Assembly: GCA_028700655.1 (NCBI GenBank)
Contig: JAQVSG010000007.1
Coordinates: 1 to 49,798, forward strand
From: Caldisericia bacterium
GTDB lineage: Bacteria > Caldisericota > Caldisericia > UBA6126
Length of the DNA stretch: 49,798 nucleotides
Direction of reading: 5' to 3'
Under the pieces are notes generated by a model. It was given only the letters and a program-made list of their open reading frames with translations, did no database searches and was not told the origin of the DNA. The position numbers were made by a program, and so were the translations under genes. Shown here piece after piece: positions 40,215 through 49,114 of the stretch; the first letter of the stretch is position 1, and the number at the start of each line of letters is the position of its first letter.

Positions 40215-42069
40215 CGTTATCGTAGTAGGAGCAGGACATGCAGGATGTGAAGCTGCATTGGCCGCAGCAAGAATGGGTTGCAGTACTCTTTTGCTAACTA
40301 TCAATATTGATACTGTAGCCTGGATGCCGTGTAACCCAGCCATTGGCGGAAGTGGGAAAAGTCAAATTATTGCAGAAGTGGATGCTCTTGGTGGTGAAAT
40401 AGCGTTAAACGCAGAAAGATCTCTATCTCAAATTCGAGTACTCAATACTTCCCGTGGTTTAGCGTTGCGATCGAAAAGAGTGCAGTGTGACAAAGTGGCC
40501 TATAGCAAAAATATGAAATTTGTTTTAGAAAAAGAACCCAATTTGCATCTCTATCAAACTATTGTTAATGAGTTACTCATAGACCACGACAAATGTATTG
40601 GGGTCTTGGACATCTACAACGAAAAAATCTATGGAAAAACGGTGATATTAACAACCGGGACACATTTGGGTGGGAAAATTCACGTGGGATGGATATCCTA
40701 TGATGCGGGGAGAGGAGGCGAGTTAAAAGGAGGAGTTTTATCAGAAAACTTAAAAAAAATTGGTCTCGATGTTCGAAGGTTTAATACCGGCACTACTCCC
40801 AGAATCGATAAGAAAACAATACAATATGAACTTCTTCAGGAGCAACCAGGAGAAGAAATACCAATCTCTCTTTCTTTCATAACACCAAGAAAAGTATGGT
40901 CTCCGCAGCTATCGTCTTATTTGGGATGGACAAACGAAAAGACAATTGAAGTTACAAAAAAGTATTTACAATACTCTCCTTCTAAATCTGGTAATATGAT
41001 AAAAACAGGTCCCAAATCTTGCCCATCCATTGAAGAAAAGGTACAGTGGTTCCCTAACAATTATCGACACTCACTTTTTTTTGAACAAGAAGGTTTTCAC
41101 ACCGATGAAGTGTACATTGCTGGACTTAATATGAGCATATATCCCCATTGTCAATTAGAAATACTCCGGACCATTAAAGGATTGGAAAATGTAAGGTTGT
41201 TTCGCCCTGCCTATGCTATTGCATACGATTGGGTTCATACATCAGAAATCACAACCAGCTTAGAAACGATACGGTACAAAAACCTGTATCTTGCGGGTCA
41301 AATTAATGGCAGTACGGGCTATGATGAAGCATCTGCCCAAGGTATTGTAGCGGGTATAAATGCAGCCCTTTCTGTACAAAACAAAGAACCTATGTTACTC
41401 GAAAGAAACGACTCCTATATTGGAGTTATGCTTGACGACATGATTCATAAACCCCTGAATGAACCGTACCGAATTACTCCGTCTCATGTTGAATATAGAA
41501 TGCTAAACAGAGAAGACAACGCAGACCAAAGAATGACCCCTCTAGGGCGTAAGATAGGCCTCGTAACCGATAAACGATGGAGCATTTTCGAAGAAAAAAT
41601 GATGGCTTTAGAAAAAGGAAGACAATTCCTGGTTACCAACAAAATTGCACCCAATAAAACCATGGTTTCGTTTTTAAAAGAAAATTCGCTACCAGAAATT
41701 ACCCAGAGTTATTCTTATTTTGAATTGTTAAAGCGAACAGATTGGGATGAGAAAATGATGAGTATGCTCAGTGATACCTTTTCTTCTTTGCCCGTAGATG
41801 TCAAAGAAGAATTAATGATTGAAAGTAAATATGAAGGATATCTAGTTAGAGAAAAGAACGAACGTAAACAAATGGAAAAATATGAGAATCACGCACTTCC
41901 ATCAGATATTGACTACAGCGAATTTGAGATGTTGTCTAAAACGTGTATAGCGGCTTTAAACGAATACAAGCCGACAAAAATAAAGGATCTTCATTCATTA
42001 CCCGGCGTTAAACCTTCCGATATGATGATTCTGATTTCTTTGTTAAAAAAGAAAAAACTTATCCTCTAA
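40198..42069 (+). CDS. mnmG: tRNA uridine-5-carboxymethylaminomethyl(34) synthesis enzyme MnmG (GidA)
   Basis: '[23 protein letters not shown]', '[25 protein letters not shown]', '[12 protein letters not shown]', '[23 protein letters not shown]'. Confidence 0.96.
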   Translation: [623 protein letters not shown]

Positions 42070-42082
42070 AATACCTTTGTTC

Positions 42083-42134
42083 AGAGGGTTCTCGGTAATA
42101 TGTTTCACGTGAAACATATTACCGAGAACCCTCT
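42083..42134. repeat. Perfect 52-bp palindrome with parS at its centre; probable mnmG terminator hairpin
   Basis: AGAGGGTTCTCGGTAATATGTTTCAC|GTGAAACATATTACCGAGAACCCTCT, all 26 pairs checked; followed on + strand by TTTTAGTTTTTT. Confidence 0.95.
42101..42116. promoter_or_regulatory. parS: parS ParB-binding site
   Basis: TGTTTCACGTGAAACA, exact match to the widely conserved chromosomal parS consensus. Confidence 0.9.
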
Positions 42135-42916
42135 TTTAGTTTTTTAACATCCGTTTCTGAAAGAATGATTTCTTTCATTTTTTGGATTCCACTTTTAATC
42201 AACTTGGATACGTGATATTGTTGCAGATGTAGCAATTCTGCGATTTCTTTGTTTGTTAACTCAAACTTATATCGTAAAATAATGCTTTTTTGTTCATTTT
42301 CTGGCAGTTTCATTAAGGCTCTATCAAGGGAGTTTAATTTGATCTTTTCATCAACGAGATCTCTATTTTGTTGTATCGTATCTCCTACAAGAATTTTCTC
42401 AGAATCAACGGTGATTGGCTCATCTATGGAGACTGGAAATTTTGCATATGCAGCCACCATGGCGTCAATAATTTGTTTCTCCGAATATTTGGATAATGCA
42501 GCAACTTCTTTGGTTGTAGGAGCAACACCATATTGGTCAATATACATATCAATGACTCGCATAACGTCCTTGTATACTTCTAAATGCTTCCGAGTAATAC
42601 GGATTGTATCAATGTTATCTCTGAGAAAATGTTTGATTTCTCCGTTCACAATAATAGTAGCATAGGTCACAAAAGAAGCTTCTCGGTTTTCATCATACCG
42701 CTCGGCGGCTTTTATAAGACCAATATTCCCTACGGATTTTAACTCTTCAAGGATTGTTGGGTGATCATCTCGGTATTTCTTTGCTACATAATCTACGATC
42801 CAAAGATGATCTGTAACAAGCTTATTACGCTTATCAATATCGATTTTATCGTAACGTCCCTTTTTTCGATAGGGAATCAATTGTTTGTTTGAATAATCTT
42901 GATCTTTTTCTTCCAT
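42119..42916 (-). CDS. RNA polymerase sigma factor, group 3 (SigB/SigF/SigG-like)
   Basis: 'NKLVTDHLWIVDYVAKKY', 'GNIGLIKAAERYDENREASFVTYATIIVNGEIKHFLRDN', region 4 'LPENEQKSIILRYKFELTNKEIAELLHLQQYHVSKLIKSGIQKM'. Confidence 0.9.
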   Translation of the reverse strand: MEEKDQDYSNKQLIPYRKKGRYDKIDIDKRNKLVTDHLWIVDYVAKKYRDDHPTILEELKSVGNIGLIKAAERYDENREASFVTYATIIVNGEIKHFLRDNIDTIRITRKHLEVYKDVMRVIDMYIDQYGVAPTTKEVAALSKYSEKQIIDAMVAAYAKFPVSIDEPITVDSEKILVGDTIQQNRDLVDEKIKLNSLDRALMKLPENEQKSIILRYKFELTNKEIAELLHLQQYHVSKLIKSGIQKMKEIILSETDVKKLKEGSR

Positions 42917-42921
42917 AGGTT

Positions 42922-45492
42922 TTATTTTTTTGGATACTCTAAAGTAATTTCTCGTTCTTCAGCATTCCAGTTAATTTCGATGTCTAAGTTTTCAGCAACA
43001 AATCGAAGAGGTATCATTGTTCTTTCATTCTCGATAAAAGGGGCAATGTTTTGATTATCGGGATCAATTTGCACATTTTTTCCATTTCTTTTAGCGATAG
43101 GATTTTTTAACTGAAGCTCAATTTTATTTTCTTTAAACAGTAAAACAATAGAACGTGTAGAAGAGTCCCATTCAACAGAACCTTCAAAAGATTCAACAAC
43201 ACTACGTATAGGTAAAAACGTTCTATTCTCTACAATAATGGGAGTTGTCGTTCTGCCAGGGTCTACTTCGACAATCTTTCCATTCACGGTCATCAAGGGT
43301 TCGTTAATCTTCAAAACAATCTGCCCAATAATGGTAAACGAATAGGGTTTTGACCATTGTGTATCCCCGGCAAAAGACTCAGCACGTACAGTCCAAAAAT
43401 AGGTTTCATATCTGGTCAATACATCTGCTGGAATGATGAATTGATCCCCCGAAATATGATCCTTTTGAAAAACAATTTCTTGGTTTGAATTCGTAATTTT
43501 TAAAGAAAATGTGTACGGTATGGTAACATCGGTTGTTTCTGTCCAAAGAAGGGTAGGTCTGAGAGTTATGATTCTCTCATTATTCTTAGGACTCATTGGT
43601 ATGGGAACATTGGGAATATGTATATTGCGATAAAGCCCTTTTTGATCGGTTCCTGCAAAATAGGATTCGGTAGCTGGGTTCTTTAGAATGCTACGTACAC
43701 GCAATCCCTCGATCCCATCCCCGAAGAGTTCCCAATTCTCATCCATGTCTTTTTTTCTGTAAATACCAGTTTCAGTGCCAACAAGGATCTCTTCCTGATC
43801 TACGCCGTTCATTTCGATACAGTAAACAACGAGTGACCCGAGTCCTTCATTACATGATTTCCATGAATTCCCATTGTCTTTTGAACAAAAAACACCGCTT
43901 CCAATAGTAGTGCAAAATAAAACATTGGGATCAAGTGGGTGGTACATGACAGAAGTAATATGTTTATTGTCGATGCCTTTCCCAGAAAAGAACCATTCTT
44001 CACCGCCATTTTTTGAGGAATACAATCCGGTTTCGTCAGTAGCAATGAAAACTTCATTTTCATTGCGGGGATTTATTTCTATATCGATGACATTGCCTAT
44101 AGGATTATCAAAAGATCCAATGGGCAATTGCTTCCAATACTTTCCAGAGTTTTCGGTTTTATAAATTCCATTGTTGGCGCCAAGGTATATTGTGGTTGTT
44201 TTAGAAGGAAGTGAATAAAGTGAATATGCATATTTTGTAAATACATTAGGGGTTTCCATGGATGCCCAAGAGAGTCCCGCATCAACACTTTTAAACAAGC
44301 CTCCATTGAAGGTTCCTATAATGTACTCAGTGTCGCTGGTTCTTGTGATACACATTATATATGGATTCTTTAAACCATCGTTTGAAGGCTTCCAGGATTT
44401 TCCATTGTCGAAAGAACGATGTACACCTCCGCCCCAAGTCCCAAAAAGAATAGTCTCTCCTTTTAGGTCTTGTTCTAAACAACGTATGTGTAGGTTGGTA
44501 ATCTGATCATTGTGCGATGTCCATTTCATTGTGGCTTCGGGTAACATATGGATACCACTACCGTTAGTACCTACAATCCAGGTGTCATTTTGTTCGTCGA
44601 AAATACCGGTTGTAATATTGGTATTTAGAAGCTTATTTCCTGCTGCGTTCCATTGAGATAGGTTTTCGTTGTAGGTATAAAGTCCTTCGTAGGTTCCACA
44701 AAAAATACTTCCATTGTTGATTTGCTCTACAAAGGAAATATACAAATTTTGTAAACCTTTGCTTTCACTGTTCCACGTATGCCCACCGTCCTTTGAAATG
44801 TAAATTCCTTTTTCTGGGGTACCGGCATAGAGAATTTTGTCATTGTATTGGTCTACACAAAGACTAATAATCCGCCCGTATATTTTTTCATTCAGTATCT
44901 CTTTCCATTCAACACCATAGTCGTTGGAAAAAAAGATTCGACCGTTTCCAGCGGAAACGTAAATAAGACTCTGATTGGAAGGACTTACAGCAACCGTATA
45001 AACAGGAATTTTTAGGGTGGCATCTTGAATCCAATGTAAGCCTTGGTCATAAGATTTATACAATCCTTGATCAGAACAAACAAACAACACATCATTATCT
45101 CTGGAGGAGGAGACAACCATTTTCGTGGCCCTAATTTTCTTATCGGATAAGGTTTTTGATACTTTGTTCCAAGCATTAGAAGGGTCTTGCATTAATAAGA
45201 AGTTATCGGTACCACAGAATAGTGTGTTATTCCATTCATATACAAAATAAACATAGTCGGGGATATTATTATCTTCAATAGGGTCCCAATGATCGGATCC
45301 TAAGGAATAGATACCATCGCCCATGGTTGAACAGTATAAATTGTACTGAGTCCCTTGACATATGGAACTAATAACCCCGCCATAAACAGGAAGTTTGATC
45401 CATTTATAATTTTTCTCGAGACCGTTTACGTGATTAACAGATAGGGTACACAATATCATGAATAGGGTGAAGATAGATGTAAGTTTTTTCAT
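42922..45492 (-). CDS. Large exported BNR/sortilin-like beta-propeller protein with C-terminal stalk (copper amine oxidase N-like) domains
   Basis: Repeated 'GTxxGIYxSxDxGxxWxxxxxGL' motifs; C-terminal 'LMTVNGKIVEVDPGRTTTPIIVENRTFLPIRSVVESFEGSVEWD' and 'NERTMIPLRFVAENLDIEINWNAEEREITLEYPKK'. Confidence 0.85.
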   Translation of the reverse strand: MKKLTSIFTLFMILCTLSVNHVNGLEKNYKWIKLPVYGGVISSICQGTQYNLYCSTMGDGIYSLGSDHWDPIEDNNIPDYVYFVYEWNNTLFCGTDNFLLMQDPSNAWNKVSKTLSDKKIRATKMVVSSSRDNDVLFVCSDQGLYKSYDQGLHWIQDATLKIPVYTVAVSPSNQSLIYVSAGNGRIFFSNDYGVEWKEILNEKIYGRIISLCVDQYNDKILYAGTPEKGIYISKDGGHTWNSESKGLQNLYISFVEQINNGSIFCGTYEGLYTYNENLSQWNAAGNKLLNTNITTGIFDEQNDTWIVGTNGSGIHMLPEATMKWTSHNDQITNLHIRCLEQDLKGETILFGTWGGGVHRSFDNGKSWKPSNDGLKNPYIMCITRTSDTEYIIGTFNGGLFKSVDAGLSWASMETPNVFTKYAYSLYSLPSKTTTIYLGANNGIYKTENSGKYWKQLPIGSFDNPIGNVIDIEINPRNENEVFIATDETGLYSSKNGGEEWFFSGKGIDNKHITSVMYHPLDPNVLFCTTIGSGVFCSKDNGNSWKSCNEGLGSLVVYCIEMNGVDQEEILVGTETGIYRKKDMDENWELFGDGIEGLRVRSILKNPATESYFAGTDQKGLYRNIHIPNVPIPMSPKNNERIITLRPTLLWTETTDVTIPYTFSLKITNSNQEIVFQKDHISGDQFIIPADVLTRYETYFWTVRAESFAGDTQWSKPYSFTIIGQIVLKINEPLMTVNGKIVEVDPGRTTTPIIVENRTFLPIRSVVESFEGSVEWDSSTRSIVLLFKENKIELQLKNPIAKRNGKNVQIDPDNQNIAPFIENERTMIPLRFVAENLDIEINWNAEEREITLEYPKK

Positions 45493-45627
45493 TCGAACTC
45501 CTTTATACAAATTTTACAATATGGATATTGTAACAATCTATAGATACAATCAACAAATACCTATTATTACAGACATTGTTTAACGGTTGGAGAAGAAAAG
45601 CAACGTTTCTAATAACGTACTTCTATT

Positions 45628-47115
45628 CTACCGCCTTTTGTAAGCAATGTCCAAATCTTTGGCTGCTTTTGTATCATTTGTTCTTCGTATTGGAGTATTC
45701 GTGGGAGCACTTTTTAAAAGCGCAGGGTTTTCTTTAGATTCCCTCACAATGGTTTTCATGGCGGTTATGAACCGATCCATCTCTTCTTTTGTTTCAGTCT
45801 CTGTGGGTTCAATCATCAATGCTTCTGGAATGATAAGAGGAAAATAATTCGTAGGAGGATGAAATCCATAATCCATTAATCTCTTAGAAATATCAAGGGC
45901 TGTAATGCCGTTTTCGAGTTTTGAAGCAGACAATACACATTCATGCATACAAGGGAGTGCAATGGGAGAATACAAAAAGTCTTTGAGCATAGCCTTGATG
46001 TAATTGGCATTCAGTACAGCATTTTCTCCAACTTCATGAATGTGTTCTTCACCAAGGGTAAGTATGTAGGCATATGCTTTCACTAGAACGGAAAAACTTG
46101 AATCTGTTAAACGAATGCGACCGATGGATTTATCCATACGATTCATTCTGTACAGTTTCTCTTCAATATCCATATCGGGTAGTTCAATAGAATCATCCTC
46201 AATGCCAATTATTGGTTCAGGTAAATACGAAATCAAATGTTCTTTTACGCCGACGGGTCCGGCTCCAGGTCCCCCTCCCCCATGGGGAGTTGAAAAAGTC
46301 TTATGGATGTTAAGGTGCACTATATCGAAACCCATATCTCCAGGTCTAGCGATGCCAAGTATAGCATTGAGATTGGCTCCATCATAATATAACAAACTTC
46401 CATTCTCATGAAGAAGAGCGGCAATTTCTTTAATATTTGATTCAAACATACCTGTTGTATTGGGGTTTGTTAACATGATACCGGCAACTTTATCGGATAA
46501 TTTTTCACGCAACGAATCCAAATCTACTTCTCCAGTAGCTGTGGACTTAATTTCCTCTACATCAAAACCGGCTGCAACGGCAGAAGCGGGATTGGTTCCA
46601 TGCGCCGATTCTGGAATCAAAATAATAGTCCTAGTATCGGCTTCACCTTTATCTTCAAAATATTTCCGAATCAGCAAAATACCGGTAAATTCACCGTGAG
46701 CTCCTGCTGCTGGTGATAAAGTAAAAGCATCCATACCTGTAATTTCGCAAAGCATATCTTCCAAATCAAACAAAAGAAAAAGATTGCCAGAAACAGTATT
46801 GTCAGCTTGCAACGGATGGGTCTTTTGGAAACCATCATATTGCGCAACATGTTCATTCATTTTTGGGTTGTACTTCATGGTACAACTCCCTAAAGGGTAC
46901 ATTCCGTCTTCCACTCCATAGTTCAATTTTGATAGATTAAAAAAGTGCCTGGCTACTTCTACTTCTGATACATTGGGTAAAAACAACTCTTTTCGGACCC
47001 AATCATTGGGAAGTGATTCGTTCACATAATCCTGTGTTATTTCTGTATAAGGTAACTTGTATCCGGTTTTTTCTTCGTGTGACAACGCATACAATAGTTC
47101 GATATTTTTTTTCAT
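45628..47115 (-). CDS. gcvPB: Glycine dehydrogenase (aminomethyl-transferring) subunit 2
   Basis: 'YPLGSCTMKYNPKMNE', 'LSPAAGAHGEFTGILLIRKY', 'NPNTTGMFE', 'HLNIHKTFSTPHGGGGPGAGPVGV' (PLP-Lys). Confidence 0.96.
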   Translation of the reverse strand: MKKNIELLYALSHEEKTGYKLPYTEITQDYVNESLPNDWVRKELFLPNVSEVEVARHFFNLSKLNYGVEDGMYPLGSCTMKYNPKMNEHVAQYDGFQKTHPLQADNTVSGNLFLLFDLEDMLCEITGMDAFTLSPAAGAHGEFTGILLIRKYFEDKGEADTRTIILIPESAHGTNPASAVAAGFDVEEIKSTATGEVDLDSLREKLSDKVAGIMLTNPNTTGMFESNIKEIAALLHENGSLLYYDGANLNAILGIARPGDMGFDIVHLNIHKTFSTPHGGGGPGAGPVGVKEHLISYLPEPIIGIEDDSIELPDMDIEEKLYRMNRMDKSIGRIRLTDSSFSVLVKAYAYILTLGEEHIHEVGENAVLNANYIKAMLKDFLYSPIALPCMHECVLSASKLENGITALDISKRLMDYGFHPPTNYFPLIIPEALMIEPTETETKEEMDRFITAMKTIVRESKENPALLKSAPTNTPIRRTNDTKAAKDLDIAYKRR

Positions 47116-48464
47116 TACTTTAATACCTCTTTCAATGCATCTCTTAAAAGATCAATTTCTGCTTTTGAATTCATTTCAGTGAAAGAAAGAATCACAGAAT
47201 TTTTGAGATAAGAAAAATAATCGGCAAAGTTGTTTTTGGAAATAAGCATGTCTCGTTGTAGTAGTTCATCTCGTACATAATCAAGAGGTTTGTTGAATTG
47301 TACAAGAAATTCATTGAAAAAAGGTTTTTTATAAGGAATCGTAATCCCTTCTACATCATTTAGTTCTTGAAAAGCATAGTGAGCGTGATTAAAGTTGCGT
47401 TTAGCTAGATCTCGAAGACCTTTTTGGCCTACGGTGGACAAAAAGACAGTCGCTTGGAGTGCGCATAGGGCATTATTGGTACAAATATTAGAAGTTGCCT
47501 TGTTTCGGCGAATATCTTGTTCTCTTGCACGGAGCGTCATAACATAGCAGGGTTGGTTGTCTACGTCAACAGTTTTTCCTATAATGCGACCCGGCATTTT
47601 ACGAATATATTTCTCAGCTACACACATATACCCAAGACCAGGACCCCCAAATTGTGGATACATTCCGAATGATTGAGCCTCTCCGCAAACAACATCAAAA
47701 TCGTATTCACCAGGAGGTTGCAGTAAACCCAAGGAAAACGATTCTAGAACGACGGCAATAGAAGCAATTTTTCGCTCTTTCAAAATAGAGGATATCTCTG
47801 CAAGGTCCTCTATAATTCCAAACGTATTAGGAGACTGTACAATACAGCATCCTATATCGTCAGATACTAACTTTTGTAGCGCTTCATGATTGATACTACC
47901 ATCGTCTGAGGGAACTTCTACTAGGTTAATATTACGAGGTAAAGCATATGTATAGAGCACTTTCTTCAAATAAGGATGGAGTAAAGAACTAACTAAAGCA
48001 GTCTTCTTTCTATTGGCAGCCAAAACCATGATCATAGCTTCGGCGGCGGCAGAAGCTCCATCATACATGGAGGCGTTGGATGCATCCATTTTCGTAAGAT
48101 GTACCATGTAGGACTGGAATTCATATATTGCTTCAAGGGTTCCTTGGCTAAGTTCAGGTTGATAAGGTGTATAAGCAGTATAAAAGGAGGGCATTGAAGT
48201 GACAGATTGTACAATAGAGGGAACATAATGATACCAAGCAATTTCGCCAATAAAACAAGAAGCATCGTCGAAAGAAACATTTTGTTTCGATAACTCGGAC
48301 AAAAACTGAGTTACATCTTGCTCTGACATAGCTTCGCCGATGCCAGGGGGTTCTTGCAATAGATACTCGCTTGGGATGGATCGGAAGAGCTCCTCTACAT
48401 TTTCTATTCCAATAGAATCCATCATATTTTTTTTATCGCTCGATGTAGTTGGTATAAATCTCAT
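47115..48464 (-). CDS. gcvPA: Glycine dehydrogenase (aminomethyl-transferring) subunit 1
   Basis: 'MRFIPTTSSDKKNMMDSIGIENVEELFRSIP', 'TPYQPELSQGTLEAIYEFQ', 'MTLRAREQDIRRNKATSNICTN'. Confidence 0.96.
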   Translation of the reverse strand: MRFIPTTSSDKKNMMDSIGIENVEELFRSIPSEYLLQEPPGIGEAMSEQDVTQFLSELSKQNVSFDDASCFIGEIAWYHYVPSIVQSVTSMPSFYTAYTPYQPELSQGTLEAIYEFQSYMVHLTKMDASNASMYDGASAAAEAMIMVLAANRKKTALVSSLLHPYLKKVLYTYALPRNINLVEVPSDDGSINHEALQKLVSDDIGCCIVQSPNTFGIIEDLAEISSILKERKIASIAVVLESFSLGLLQPPGEYDFDVVCGEAQSFGMYPQFGGPGLGYMCVAEKYIRKMPGRIIGKTVDVDNQPCYVMTLRAREQDIRRNKATSNICTNNALCALQATVFLSTVGQKGLRDLAKRNFNHAHYAFQELNDVEGITIPYKKPFFNEFLVQFNKPLDYVRDELLQRDMLISKNNFADYFSYLKNSVILSFTEMNSKAEIDLLRDALKEVLK

Positions 48465-48506
48465 GGTTACCTCGATATCTTGTAGCTTAGTAAAGTATAC
48501 AAAAAA

Positions 48507-48890
48507 TTAGTCTTCTTTAGCAGCCTTATATTCTTCAGCCGTCATTAATTCTTTAATTTCTTCTTCAGAGGATAACTCAATCTTACAAATCCAGCCCCCA
48601 TCATAAGGTTCTTTGTTAATAATGGAAGACTCTTCTTCTACTTCGCTGTTGAAAGAAATAATTTTTCCAGAAACAGGAGAATAAATATCTGAAGCAGATT
48701 TAACAGATTCAACGGTTGTTAGAACATCTTCTTTTTTAACATCTTGATCTTCGTCACATGGCTCTACATAAACGATATCACCAAGATGTTCTTGGGCATA
48801 ATCGGTCAATCCGATAGTTGCAATGCCGTCATCAACTTTCACCCATTCATCGGTGTGAGTGTAAAACAAATCTTCACGAATCTTACTCAT
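48507..48890 (-). CDS. gcvH: Glycine cleavage system H protein
   Basis: 'HTDEWVKVDDGIATIGLTDYAQEHLGDIVYVE', lipoyl motif 'TTVESVKSASDIYSPVSG'. Confidence 0.96.
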   Translation of the reverse strand: MSKIREDLFYTHTDEWVKVDDGIATIGLTDYAQEHLGDIVYVEPCDEDQDVKKEDVLTTVESVKSASDIYSPVSGKIISFNSEVEEESSIINKEPYDGGWICKIELSSEEEIKELMTAEEYKAAKED

Positions 48891-49114
48891 AACGTTCCTC
48901 CGTTTGTTTTGGTTGCATTATACATCATGAAAATCAAAAAAAAACAATACAATCTTACAATCTTTGTAAGAATATTGTTCTATCATGGTATTTTTCCAAT
49001 ATTATTCAAGAATTATTTTTCATTTTTTTGGGAACAGACATATATTTTCGATATTGAAAAGGTTTCCTATAATAACAAAAAGGTATTTGTTCATTTTAGA
49101 GAATGGAGAACTCA

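Noticed and set aside
1209-48000. A clear GC-skew sign change marking oriC
   Set aside because: Hand counts of individual 60-nt lines were noisy and gave no firm inversion; needs a whole-chromosome computation.
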